Below are positions 17,659 to 26,239 of a DNA stretch of 63,846 nt, one piece after another (the first letter of the stretch is position 1; every line of letters begins with the position of its first letter). The notes below the pieces were generated by a model. It saw only the letters and a program-made list of their open reading frames with translations, was not told the origin of the DNA and ran no database searches. The translations under genes and the position numbers were made by a program. Source of the stretch: JBBIND01 sp037444075 (GTDB lineage: Bacteria; Acidobacteriota; Terriglobia; Bryobacterales; Bryobacteraceae). Location: contig JBBIND010000014.1 in the NCBI GenBank assembly GCA_037444075.1, positions 1 through 63,846 of the forward strand. Direction: 5' to 3'.

Positions 17659-18536
17659 TGGAAAATTTCCTGAACGTGCTTGTCGCCTCTGTAGACGTCC
17701 ACCACGATCTTGGGCTTGGGCGGTTCCTTCTTTTCTTCGACCTTGGGTTTTTCCTCGGCTTCACCCGTGAGCCTGTCCCACACGGCGCGGTCCCGGATAT
17801 TCGGCATTCTCCCGCGGCGAGCGCCCCTCAGTGACGGATCGAGGTCAGCGGCCGTCGCGGGCATGAGATCTTCGCTGACGGAGCGGTCCAGCGGGTTGCG
17901 GAGCGCCAGGCTGATGCGCCCCTGATTCTTGGCCAACTCGAGTTTGCGGGCTTCTTCGGGCGTAACCAGCAGCGTGGCTGTTTGACTTTGCGGACGAGGC
18001 GCGCGGGGGTCAGTCACCGTCTGCACCTCGGTCGTGCGGCCGATGGACAGGACCTGAACGTCCTCGAGAATCGTCGTGGTCAGAGCCTCGGTCATCGACC
18101 CGGTTCGCGTGAACAGCACGTCGACCCTCGAACGCGGCTGCACCAGACCAGCCACACCGGTGGCATCCGTGAACGGAACGGAAATGGCCCGCTTGCCCGG
18201 CTCGATGGTGGCCGGCAGTCCTTCGGCGCCGGACAGGTTCGTGAGTTTGTTGGCGGTGACGGGTTCATTCGTGCTCACCGGATAGAGCAGAACCCGGTCC
18301 ACAGCGGCCGCATTGTCGGTGATCGCGCCGCCGGGCATATCCTTCTCAGGGAGAGTGATCGCCTTCAAGTCAGCCTTGCCGAGACGTGTGCCGGTGGGCA
18401 TGTCGCGGCTGGCTGCCAGAACGGTGACTGTTTTCTCCTCCTGCGGCGCCACCGTCTTGGAGTACAGAAACCAGGTCAGCAGTGTGGCGCTCAGCAGCGC
18501 TGCCCCAAAGATCAATATGATTTTCTTGCGGTCCAT
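17655..18536 (-). CDS. cpaB: Flp pilus assembly protein CpaB/RcpC
   Basis: 293 residues. An N-terminal membrane anchor (KIILIFGAALLSATLLTWFLY) is followed by an SAF domain (VTVLAASRDMPTGTRLGKADL) and the CpaB domain (KRAISVPFTDATGVAGLVQPRSRVDVLFT). The C-terminus is a Pro/Lys/Glu-rich linker ending in VVDVYRGDKHVQEIF. CpaB/RcpC stabilises the secretin and may contact peptidoglycan. Its paralogue at 36647-37543 ends in a similar Pro-rich linker plus VVVFRGTQKTVEVV, so the short tail seems to be a conserved add-on. Confidence 0.9.
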   Translation of the reverse strand: MDRKKIILIFGAALLSATLLTWFLYSKTVAPQEEKTVTVLAASRDMPTGTRLGKADLKAITLPEKDMPGGAITDNAAAVDRVLLYPVSTNEPVTANKLTNLSGAEGLPATIEPGKRAISVPFTDATGVAGLVQPRSRVDVLFTRTGSMTEALTTTILEDVQVLSIGRTTEVQTVTDPRAPRPQSQTATLLVTPEEARKLELAKNQGRISLALRNPLDRSVSEDLMPATAADLDPSLRGARRGRMPNIRDRAVWDRLTGEAEEKPKVEEKKEPPKPKIVVDVYRGDKHVQEIFQ

Positions 18537-18621
18537 CAGCTAGTCGCCTCCCGCCACCGGAAATGCTAGTAACACCAAACTCATACAACAAGTTCTCTTC
18601 TTGCCTGCTTCTTCAGACTGC

Positions 18622-20151
18622 TCATGGAGCCTCCAGCAACACGGTCACGGCATCCTGGTACAGGCTCCGCCAACCGGCATCCCTAAGGACACCAGCCAGG
18701 GAATAGTTTACAGGGAGCAGGGCGTGGGTGAAACCCCTCCCGGCCACCTGCTCGCGCCACCCCGGCCGGACCTCGACCAGCCGGATGTAGCTCTTCATGT
18801 AGTCAACTCCGTAGAAATCGCTGCGCCCGTCGAAGAATACCTTCCTCTGGCCGGCGAAACGGTAGATGAGGTAGCCGCCGTATTTGTCGGGCGCCAGAAT
18901 GCGGGCATCCGCAGGCAACGCCTCCACGGCGGAGGCTGCCTTCACCGGGAATTCATCCGGCGGGAAGCCCACCCGGTCCGCGACGGCGGGCAGCCGCACC
19001 AGGCCCAGCAACAAGACCATGACCACAACCGCGGAGGCAGCGCCGTGCAGACGCTTGTCAATGGCGCGCAGGTTTGTTGTGTATCCCCACCAGCCGTCCA
19101 CCAGCCTCCTGATGGCCGGGCGCAAATCACGCGCTCTCCGCAAGGCTTCCGTGATGGCCCCATTGGCCAGGGGAAGCAGCAGCAAGGCTACCAGAGGCAG
19201 GCCTCGCGCCGAACGCAAGGCCACCGCGATCAGCATGACCGAGAGGAGGAATGGCCCTAGTTTCTTCTGGCTCAGGGCGAGCACGGCGCCGAGGCAGGCC
19301 AGCCCGACCACGGCCAAAATCTGTGCCGCGCCTTCCACGTGGAAATTGAAGCTTTGGAACTCACCCACTCGAGCCAACAACTCTCGGTTTCTCAGGTAGG
19401 CAACCAGGTGGATGTGGAGGTTCCAGCCATAGGGGTTCGCCAGGCTGCCGAGCAGCGAAGCGGCACCGGCGGCTAAAAACCATCGGGCGTGGGCGTGCTC
19501 TCTGTCCCGCTCCAGACTCCAGAATACCGGCCGGAGCGTATGCGCGGCTGCGTAAACGAGCGCGATGACGGGGGCCAGGAAGAAGCTGGCGTGCAGATTG
19601 GCCCATAGCGCCGTAACCAGCGCGCAGACCGGCAGGTGGAACCAGCGGAAACGCTGCGGCGGCCTCTCCGCCCACCACACGGCACCTAGCAGCAGCAGCC
19701 AACTGAAAATGTGCGGCCGGGCCAGCCAGTGCAGGTTCACTGTGGAGATCATGGGTGAAGCCATCAGGCCGGCTAACAGGAAATCGCCCCCTGCCGCCCA
19801 GTGGAGCCGGAACCACACCCAGGTGCAGGCGGCGATGAGAAGCATGTAAAGACACGCCACGCCTCGTAATCCGTCCCACCGGTGGGCTAGTCCCATGAGC
19901 ACGCCAGCACCCCATTCCCAGGCAAACCATGGACTCCCGGCGCGCGTGAAAGAGTAAGTGTCACTCTTTGGCAGGCTGCGGTCACTGAGGATTGCCTCCC
20001 CGGTCCTTATATGCCAGCCTGTGTCGGAATCGCGGAACAGCTTGCGGCCTCCGTCAAACAGGAACAGGCAGTAGAAGAGGGTCACAATGGAGGCCAGCAA
20101 CGCCAAGTCCGGCAGAAACCAGGCCCGCAACCGGCTGATTGGAACGTCCAC
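18622..20151 (-). CDS. Polytopic GT-C-like membrane protein linked to the Tad operon
   Basis: 509 residues with about ten hydrophobic segments and a C-terminal soluble part. I do not recognise a named family. After the first membrane helix comes LFRDSDTGWHIRTGEAIL, an acidic DSD in the first external loop, as in GT-C glycosyltransferases. Further marks are FAWEWGAG, LARPHIFSW, ALWANLHASF, SLANPYGWNLHIHL and, near the end, VFFDGRSDFYG. All recur in the same order in the protein at 34667-36289, which heads the second Tad locus. It lies between the flp pilin and cpaB on the same strand. The inferred job is adding a glycan to the pilin or another exported Tad protein; this is unproven. Confidence 0.75.
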   Translation of the reverse strand: MDVPISRLRAWFLPDLALLASIVTLFYCLFLFDGGRKLFRDSDTGWHIRTGEAILSDRSLPKSDTYSFTRAGSPWFAWEWGAGVLMGLAHRWDGLRGVACLYMLLIAACTWVWFRLHWAAGGDFLLAGLMASPMISTVNLHWLARPHIFSWLLLLGAVWWAERPPQRFRWFHLPVCALVTALWANLHASFFLAPVIALVYAAAHTLRPVFWSLERDREHAHARWFLAAGAASLLGSLANPYGWNLHIHLVAYLRNRELLARVGEFQSFNFHVEGAAQILAVVGLACLGAVLALSQKKLGPFLLSVMLIAVALRSARGLPLVALLLLPLANGAITEALRRARDLRPAIRRLVDGWWGYTTNLRAIDKRLHGAASAVVVMVLLLGLVRLPAVADRVGFPPDEFPVKAASAVEALPADARILAPDKYGGYLIYRFAGQRKVFFDGRSDFYGVDYMKSYIRLVEVRPGWREQVAGRGFTHALLPVNYSLAGVLRDAGWRSLYQDAVTVLLEAP

Positions 20152-20253
20152 GTTCTATCCAGGTCCGCCTGCCCCGGTCCCGCTGAACGGAACAATCCCG
20201 GCCGCCTGACCGGCCGCCAGGATTGGCGCGCGAACGGGCAGTCGCTGGTGACC

Positions 20254-20442
20254 CTATTGGCCCGTGGCGCCGATGCTCGTCAAGCCCTGCGTGATGCTCG
20301 AATAGAGGCTCACCACGGCTGTCGACAACTGGTTGACCGTCATGATCAATGCCAGTCCGACCGCGGCGACGATGAGCGCGTACTCGACGAGATCTTGGCC
20401 TTCTTCCTCTTTCCAGAGGCGCAGAAACAGGTTGGTCATCAT
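20254..20442 (-). CDS. flp: Flp/Fap type IVb pilin
   Basis: 62 residues. It is the major fibre subunit. A short leader (MMTNLFLRLWKEE) precedes the processing motif EGQDLVEYALIVAAVGLALI: cleavage is expected after the Gly, and Glu and Tyr of the LVEY segment match Flp pilins. One hydrophobic helix and a small polar tail (SLYSSITQGLTSIGATGQ) complete it; the Ser/Thr-rich tail could carry glycan. A strong ribosome site (TAGGAG, 5 bases before ATG) supports high expression. The 102-bp gap to the next gene is the longest inside the operon. Confidence 0.95.
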   Translation of the reverse strand: MMTNLFLRLWKEEEGQDLVEYALIVAAVGLALIMTVNQLSTAVVSLYSSITQGLTSIGATGQ

Positions 20443-20468
20443 AAGCTCCTAAGATTCTACTAGAAATG

Positions 20469-21452
20469 TCAACGCGAAGCGGTCACGGCCGCTCCCTGTT
20501 TTTCGGGGGCAGGTTCCCAAAACACCTGCCGCAAGATACTGACAAATCGCCTCCAGCCGGAGCGCTGCGGCTCGAAAGTCACCTCAGCCGGGCCTCCGTC
20601 CTTTTCGGAAACAAGTTTGAGGTTCGCCAGGGCTGCCCGGTGGTCTCGCTGGTAGCCTAACGCCCTGCTGATTTCCCGGCGGGCTTCCGCGTAATTGCCC
20701 TGCTCGATGAAGATGGCGGCCATGTTGCTATGCGCCGTAGCCGCGTCGTTCACGGATTTCCACTGCAGCACGGCCTCCTCCGGCTGTGCCGACAGGGCTA
20801 TCCCAAGGTTGTTTTTCGCAATGGCTGAACTCGGGTCCGCACGGAGGGCGCGGCGCAACTCCTCAGCGGCCTCCGGCAGCCTTCTCTGCAACATCAGGTT
20901 ATGTCCGAGGTTGTTATGCAGGTAGGCTGCCTGCGGGCTCATCGCCAGGGCGCGCCGGTGCATCTGTTCCGCTTCGGCATGACGCCCCAAGTCATCCTGA
21001 AGGATGCCCAGCCAGGCGAATGTCTCCGCGGTGGTCTCGGAGCGGCCCGCGTTCCGCTCCAGATGTGCGACAGCTTCCTGGGTCAGCCCGAGCGACCTCA
21101 GCGCGACGGCCAGCTTTACGTGCACGCCGGCGTCCTGCGGAAAACGCTCCGCCGCCAGCCGGTAATGCTCCACGGCGACCTCCGGGAAGCCCTGCCGCGT
21201 ATAGAGTTCTGCCAGTTCCAGCCGGACCTGAAGATCGTCCGGATTCGCGGCCAGTTTCTGGCGAAGCACCCGAACCTGGTAATCTCCGTCGCCCGCGTCG
21301 ACGGCGTTGAGCACCTGCCGGTACATCATCGCGGGCATCGCCGGCTTGGAAGTTATCCGGCCAGGTGCGTGGGACTTGGAGTTTCTCGCCCGGGCGGAGC
21401 AGGACACCGCCAGTAAACTTACCAGAAGCCCGGCCAGCAAACGCTTCTTCAT
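20469..21452 (-). CDS. tadD: TadD-like TPR lipoprotein
   Basis: 327 residues. The start is MKKRLLAGLL because it gives a lipoprotein signal (SLLAVSC, lipobox Cys near residue 18) and an ATGA overlap with the upstream DUF192 gene. At least six tetratricopeptide repeats follow, for example LQVRLELAELYTRQGFPEVAVEHYRLA and AYLHNNLGHNLMLQRRLPEAAEELRRAL. TadD acts as a pilotin or assembly lipoprotein for the Tad secretin. It is 26 bp upstream of flp. Confidence 0.85.
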   Translation of the reverse strand: MKKRLLAGLLVSLLAVSCSARARNSKSHAPGRITSKPAMPAMMYRQVLNAVDAGDGDYQVRVLRQKLAANPDDLQVRLELAELYTRQGFPEVAVEHYRLAAERFPQDAGVHVKLAVALRSLGLTQEAVAHLERNAGRSETTAETFAWLGILQDDLGRHAEAEQMHRRALAMSPQAAYLHNNLGHNLMLQRRLPEAAEELRRALRADPSSAIAKNNLGIALSAQPEEAVLQWKSVNDAATAHSNMAAIFIEQGNYAEARREISRALGYQRDHRAALANLKLVSEKDGGPAEVTFEPQRSGWRRFVSILRQVFWEPAPEKQGAAVTASR

Positions 21453-21802
21453 ACTTTCTCCATCACGAGTTCGTCGCCCTTTTCCGTGCGCGTGGCTTCC
21501 AGCGTGCCAGCCGGCAGTTCCAGCACGGAGTGCGCCCGCAGGCACACCGCGATGCGGCGTCGGACCAGGTGAGTCTTCGTTTTCAGCACACGATGTTTCT
21601 TGCTAAGGAAGAGCACGTCGATTGGAAACTTCATACCAAAGGTGTGGATGGCTTCGCAAGGCTTGATCCACAGCCCCTCGCCCTCAGGCAGATGATCGTG
21701 TTTCAGCAGTCCGGTTCGCCTTTCCCGGCTGTTACCGGCTACCGCGGCCGACTCAGCTAAAACTGTCCCGCGGCTCAGGTTCCGAACTCGAAATCTCAGC
21801 AA
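21449..21802 (-). CDS. DUF192 family protein
   Basis: 117 residues, apparent TTG start. It contains the DUF192 (PF02643) hallmark motifs: RRTGLLKHDHLPEGEGLWIKPC, AIHTFGMKFPIDVLFL and VLELPAGT. The biochemical role of the family is unknown. No signal peptide is seen, unlike some relatives. The stop overlaps the tadD start (ATGA), making it the likely first gene of the Tad operon, divergent from the propeller gene at 21881. Confidence 0.88.
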   Translation of the reverse strand: MLRFRVRNLSRGTVLAESAAVAGNSRERRTGLLKHDHLPEGEGLWIKPCEAIHTFGMKFPIDVLFLSKKHRVLKTKTHLVRRRIAVCLRAHSVLELPAGTLEATRTEKGDELVMEKV

Positions 21803-21880
21803 TTTACGTTAACACCCCCGGGAGTGATTTGTTGCGCCTCAAGAAACTTGTCAGCACAGCCGGTGTTTAGGGTATCGTAA

Positions 21881-24532
21881 ATGAGAATGACGCGGCGAGC
21901 AAAGTTAATGAAGCTTCATTGTGCGGCCTTAATACTGCTATCTGTCGGCGCTGCCGAATTGAGCGCACAGACGGGACAAGCGACCTTTGGCACGGTGATT
22001 CCGTTGGCGGGTTCACCGAGCGACATCATCGTGGATGAATCGCGCGGGCGGCTCTATCTGATCAATTCTGCCGCGAACCGCGTCGAGATTTACGACTACC
22101 GGCAGAAACGCTTGACCGGTTACATCGGTGTGGGCACGTTCCCGCTCTCCGCCGCCATGTCGATGGACAACCGGTTGCTCTATGTGACGAACACGCAGAG
22201 CGCCACGCTGTCGGTGATCGATTTGGCCACCGACGGAGTGCTGCAGACCGTGAGCCTGCCGACCAGGCCGGAGGGCGTGGCCGTCGGCCGGGACGGCCGG
22301 GTCCTGATCACCACTCAGGGTTCGGGCCCCACGAACGCGCAGAACACCCTGCTGATCTTTGACAGCACACAGCAGCAGTTCCAGCAGGTGTATGCCGTTC
22401 CCAGTCCGCCGCCCATCAGCACGCCGAATCCGCTGCCGCAGGTTTTTGTGGGACGCCCCGCCACGCCGTTTCCCGGACGGCTGATCCGCACGCCCGACGG
22501 GGAGTTCATCATCGGGATGGTAGCCATCAACCAGACGACGACCAGCGCGCAGACCACGCTGTTTGTCTACGAGGTGGCATCCGGCACGGTGCTCAGGAAC
22601 CGCACGGTGACCGGTCAGTCCACGGTGCTGGCTCTCTCTCCGGACGGGTCTCGCTTCATGGCGGGCTCGACTCTTTATGACACGGGCACACTGGGCGTGC
22701 TCGCCCAGATGAACACGGCCAACCTGCCGTTCTTCATTGGCGCCGGATTCAACCCCGGCTTCAACATCCAGCGGAATCTGGGGGGCAGCGTATTCAGCCC
22801 GGACGGCGAAACCGTGTACGGGGCTTTCAACACCGCCGCGACGGCGCTGCGGCCCGAAGCCCGCGCATTGCTCGTGGCTGACTCCCGGCACTTGGGAGTG
22901 AATCTGGGAATCCGTCTGCCGGAGACCATCCTTGGCAACCTGGTTGCCACGGCGGATGGGAACAATGTTTGGGCGATTTCCGAGTCGGGCATCATGCACC
23001 TCCCGTTGGGAGAACTTTACGAGCATCCGATTTTGATGCCCGATACCAACACCGTCTTCCTGGCCGTGGACCCCTGCAACAAAGGGATTGCGAAAACGGT
23101 TGTGCGCGTCAACAACGCCGGTAAGGGGAAACTTACCTTCAGCGTTCCGAACGTAACGACGGCGCTGGTGACGCAGGTATCCACCGGTGTGGCTCCTGCT
23201 TCGGTGACCTTCATCATGGAACCGGGCCGCAGCGGTGTAGTCCGTCAGCCGGGCACCAACTTGTTCACGGGGGCGGGCGGAGGCGGCGGTTCGCCCATCA
23301 ACCTGACCATCAGTTCGCTGGAAGCGATCAATTTTCCGAACACCATCCGGGTCTACATGAATTTCCGTGAGTCGGATCAGCATGGAATCATTCACCCCGT
23401 CCCGGTTGTCCTTTCCAATGCCGAGCGGCTCCACGAATTGCTTTTGGACGAGCCCCGCGGCAAGCTTTACATGACCAATTCCGGTTTCAACCGGGTGGAA
23501 GTATTCGATATCCACCGGCAACGGCTGCTGGCTCCCATCCAGGTAGGGCAACTGCCGCGTACGATGGCCATGACCCCGGATCGGAACACGCTCTACGTAG
23601 GCAACGCGGGCGGGGAATCGATCAGCATCGTGGACCTGAACATCGGAAAGACGGTGGGGCAGGTTGAGTTCCCTCCCATCCCCCGGGCAGGCAACCAGGG
23701 AGCCATAGCGCCGGTTGCCATGGCGGCGGGGCTCTTCAATCTCCAGTTCATCATGTCCAACGGAGGCCAATGGCAGCTCATTGGCAACCAGGCGTTGCCG
23801 CGCCCAGCCAGTGCCATTACGCCGGCGACTTTCGGCGCGCCCCGCTACATGGTCGCCACACCGGAAGGCGACTACATCTTCACCCTTTCGGGAAATAACA
23901 ACGCCAGCGGGTATTTGTACGACGCTCTGATCAACAACTACATCTCGGGGCGCCAGCTGTACAATCAGCCTCCGGTAAGCTACTTCGGTCCGGTGGGCGC
24001 GGCCAAGGAGCGAGGTTTTCTGCTGGCTAACGGGCTCATCCTGAGTCCGTCTTTGGCCATCGTGGGCGGAGCCGAGCAGCCCGGAGCCGTGCGCATCACG
24101 CCGCCGGCCCAACCCGGCCAGCAGCCGCAAACGACGATCGTCAGTGCCGGGCAGCGGAACGTCTCCGCCGTGGCGCCTGTGGACGCGTTCCGCTTCGTTC
24201 GTTTGACGACCCCCGTGCGCCAGAACATCACCGTGGTCACGCGGGACGACCCCAGACCCACGCTCGAGCTGGTGGACGTCCGGACCGGCGCCGAATCTCT
24301 GGTCGCCGTAGCTCCCGACACTCCGCAGACGCAGATTTTTGGCTCTGCCCGTTCGAATGTCCCCGGCCAGCAGATGGTGGTGGATTCCAAGAACAACGTG
24401 TACGCCATCACCCTTTCTGGTCTCAGCGTGATCCCGCTTACCCTTAGGGGTGCGCCTGAACGGCCACGTTTCACCGGCGGAGCGCGCGCCATCGTCAACT
24501 CCGCTGATGGCTCGACGAGTTTCCGGCCGTGA
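21881..24532 (+). CDS. Secreted YVTN-type beta-propeller protein, 3' end lost to a frameshift
   Basis: 883 residues. A signal peptide (LHCAALILLSVGAAELSAQ) is followed by two propeller halves. The first begins GSPSDIIVDESRGRLYLINSAANRVEIYD, and the second repeats it near residue 520 as LHELLLDEPRGKLYMTNSGFNRVEVFD; between them is a beta-rich region. Blade repeats such as FPLSAAMSMDNRLLYVTNTQ are YVTN-like. At the end ARAIVNSADGSTSFRP opens a TIGR03437-type Solibacter C-terminal domain, but a stop follows at once while the domain continues in the -1 frame (24529-24768). Start alternatives are the ATGs at 21887 and 21908. It is divergent from Tad operon 1; a paralogue lies after Tad locus 2. 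Confidence 0.8.
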   Translation: MRMTRRAKLMKLHCAALILLSVGAAELSAQTGQATFGTVIPLAGSPSDIIVDESRGRLYLINSAANRVEIYDYRQKRLTGYIGVGTFPLSAAMSMDNRLLYVTNTQSATLSVIDLATDGVLQTVSLPTRPEGVAVGRDGRVLITTQGSGPTNAQNTLLIFDSTQQQFQQVYAVPSPPPISTPNPLPQVFVGRPATPFPGRLIRTPDGEFIIGMVAINQTTTSAQTTLFVYEVASGTVLRNRTVTGQSTVLALSPDGSRFMAGSTLYDTGTLGVLAQMNTANLPFFIGAGFNPGFNIQRNLGGSVFSPDGETVYGAFNTAATALRPEARALLVADSRHLGVNLGIRLPETILGNLVATADGNNVWAISESGIMHLPLGELYEHPILMPDTNTVFLAVDPCNKGIAKTVVRVNNAGKGKLTFSVPNVTTALVTQVSTGVAPASVTFIMEPGRSGVVRQPGTNLFTGAGGGGGSPINLTISSLEAINFPNTIRVYMNFRESDQHGIIHPVPVVLSNAERLHELLLDEPRGKLYMTNSGFNRVEVFDIHRQRLLAPIQVGQLPRTMAMTPDRNTLYVGNAGGESISIVDLNIGKTVGQVEFPPIPRAGNQGAIAPVAMAAGLFNLQFIMSNGGQWQLIGNQALPRPASAITPATFGAPRYMVATPEGDYIFTLSGNNNASGYLYDALINNYISGRQLYNQPPVSYFGPVGAAKERGFLLANGLILSPSLAIVGGAEQPGAVRITPPAQPGQQPQTTIVSAGQRNVSAVAPVDAFRFVRLTTPVRQNITVVTRDDPRPTLELVDVRTGAESLVAVAPDTPQTQIFGSARSNVPGQQMVVDSKNNVYAITLSGLSVIPLTLRGAPERPRFTGGARAIVNSADGSTSFRP

Positions 24533-24768
24533 GCGGCGCCGCTCTGGCAGCGCCGGCGGTGGCGGACCAATTGCCAACTCCCACGGTCCTGGGCGGCTCG
24601 TGCATCACGTTCAGTGATGTCCCGCTCCCCTTGCTGAGGGCATCGGAAACTCAGTTGACGGCGCAGATACCGGATACGCTGAGGCCGGGACTGTACGTAG
24701 CTCAAGTGCGCAACCTGGCCAACGCGCAGGTCAGCGACACGCTGGTTGTGACGGTACGGCAGCCCTAA
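24529..24768 (+). pseudogene. Displaced C-terminal piece of the beta-propeller protein
   Basis: 79 codons in the -1 frame relative to the preceding gene. They read VSGAALAAPAVADQLPTPTVLGGSC, then RASETQLTAQIPDTLRPGLYVAQVRN. This matches the first half of the TIGR03437 domain in the intact paralogue (LFGDNLSPVN, then LPTALGESCLTANG, then VSPRQINAQLPFHL). Compared with the paralogue about five residues at the junction are missing, so a deletion of 3n+1 bases is the simplest explanation. GTG overlaps the TGA stop (GTGA), so separate coupled translation or slippage cannot be excluded. Confidence 0.7.
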
Positions 24769-24985
24769 TAGGCCGTCGAGGGGCAGCCAGCGCGTTCTTC
24801 CGGGATAGGAACTGCTTCCTTTACCACGCCGCCAGCCTGCGCACAGATTTCTTCTTGCGGTTTCACTGTAGGTTAAGGCATAGTGAATGGAGGGTTCGCC
24901 TGTCTTTCGGGCCCGGCCATTTCAGGGCCGGCTTCAGGACTGGACCCGGACGCGGCGTCGAAGCAATGGTTACGGATAGCGCAGG

Positions 24986-26227
24986 ATGGCGGAGAATCTC
25001 CTCTATGTCACGGAATTGGTGGGCCTTAGGGTCTTTGACCTCAAGGGCCGTACCATCGGCCGTGTCCGCGATGCTGCAGTCGTCCCGCTTGTCGATAACG
25101 CCCGCGTAGACCGCTATCTGGTGGGCGGTTGGTGGGCGTGGCTCACCGTTCGTCATGATCAGGTGCGGGAAGTTTCTCTCAAGGGGATCCACCTCTGCGA
25201 CGAGCAACTGACTCCCTACCATTCCGACGAATACATGCTGCGCCTGGCGCGGGATTTGCTGGATAAGCAGATCATCGATGCCCACGGGCGCAAAGTCGTC
25301 AGGGTCACCGATGTCACTTTGGGCATCCGCCCCGAGGGCAACCGGCAGGAACTCTTTCTGATGGAAGTGGACGTCGGGTTACGCAGCATCTTCCGGCGCC
25401 TGTTTCAGGGGGTGCTGCCGCCCCGGTTCATCCGGCGCGTGCAGGGCATCATTCCCCCGAGTTCCATCCGATGGGAGTTCTGCAATATCGTCGAGCACGA
25501 CCCGCAGCGCCGGTTGAGGCTGAACATCACCAACAAGCTGCTCGAGAAGATGCACCCCGCCGACCTGGCGGACATCGTTGAGGAACTCAGCCCCGAGGAT
25601 CGCGAGGCGATCTTCAAGACCATCGACAGCGAGGTAGCGGCCGAAGCCCTCTCCGAAGTCGAGCCGGAGATTCAGGCAAGCATTCTGGAATCGCTCGACG
25701 TTGAGAAGGCCGCGGAGATTCTCGAGGAGATGGCTCCTGACGAAGCCGCCGACGTGCTGGCTGAACTCGAAGAGGAGACCAGCGAAGAAATCCTCGACGA
25801 AATGGACACCGAGCCCAAGAGCGAAGTCCGGGAATTGCTGGAATTTGAAGAGGATAGCGCCGGTGGCCTGATGAACACGGAATTAGTCTCCCTGCACGAG
25901 AACGCCAACGTGGCGGATGCCATGGCGGCGCTCCGCGGCAACGAAGAAATCCTGGAGTCGCTGAACACCCTTTTTCTGGTCGACGCGGACGAACGGCTGA
26001 CTGGCGTGGTTCCGCTGGCGCGGCTCTTCGTGGCCGATGCCGCCCGGCCCCTGAAGGAACTCGGCGTGGAGATGATCATTCAGGTGCCGGTGACGGAAAG
26101 CCAGGATCGTGTCACCGAGATTTTTGACAAGTACAATCTGCTCACGCTGCCGGTCGTCGGCGAGGAGGGCAAACTGGCGGGCGTGATCACTGCCGATGAC
26201 ATTATCTCCGTCTTGAGAAACCGATGA
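24986..26227 (+). CDS. MgtE_N and CBS domain protein lacking the channel domain
   Basis: 413 residues, no membrane segment. Residues 1-150 look like paired PRC-barrel-type beta domains (LVGLRVFDLKGRTIGRVRD, IIDAHGRKVVRVTDVTLG). An MgtE N-terminal superhelical domain follows (LLEKMHPADLADIVEELSPEDREAI, then AAEILEEMAPDEAADVLAEL), then two CBS motifs (EFEEDSAGGLMNTELVSLHENANV and LLTLPVVGEEGKLAGVITADDIISVL). In MgtE these domains sense Mg2+ and gate the channel; here the channel is absent and an Nramp-like transporter starts 12 bp downstream. It probably regulates that transporter in response to divalent cations. No M-box or Mn riboswitch motif is visible in the 217-bp upstream gap. Confidence 0.85.
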   Translation: MAENLLYVTELVGLRVFDLKGRTIGRVRDAAVVPLVDNARVDRYLVGGWWAWLTVRHDQVREVSLKGIHLCDEQLTPYHSDEYMLRLARDLLDKQIIDAHGRKVVRVTDVTLGIRPEGNRQELFLMEVDVGLRSIFRRLFQGVLPPRFIRRVQGIIPPSSIRWEFCNIVEHDPQRRLRLNITNKLLEKMHPADLADIVEELSPEDREAIFKTIDSEVAAEALSEVEPEIQASILESLDVEKAAEILEEMAPDEAADVLAELEEETSEEILDEMDTEPKSEVRELLEFEEDSAGGLMNTELVSLHENANVADAMAALRGNEEILESLNTLFLVDADERLTGVVPLARLFVADAARPLKELGVEMIIQVPVTESQDRVTEIFDKYNLLTLPVVGEEGKLAGVITADDIISVLRNR

Positions 26228-26239
26228 GCGACCCTGCCG

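Noticed and set aside
22013..24577. 854-codon open frame antisense to the propeller gene
   Set aside because: No signal, domain or ribosome site; its composition (Arg/Gly/His-rich) is that of a GC-rich shadow frame, while the plus frame has clear propeller repeats.
24769..24985. Possible Mg2+ (M-box) or Mn2+ riboswitch ahead of the MgtE-like/Nramp pair
   Set aside because: The conserved core sequences of either class could not be found by eye; only ordinary GC-rich sequence is present. A covariance-model scan would be decisive.
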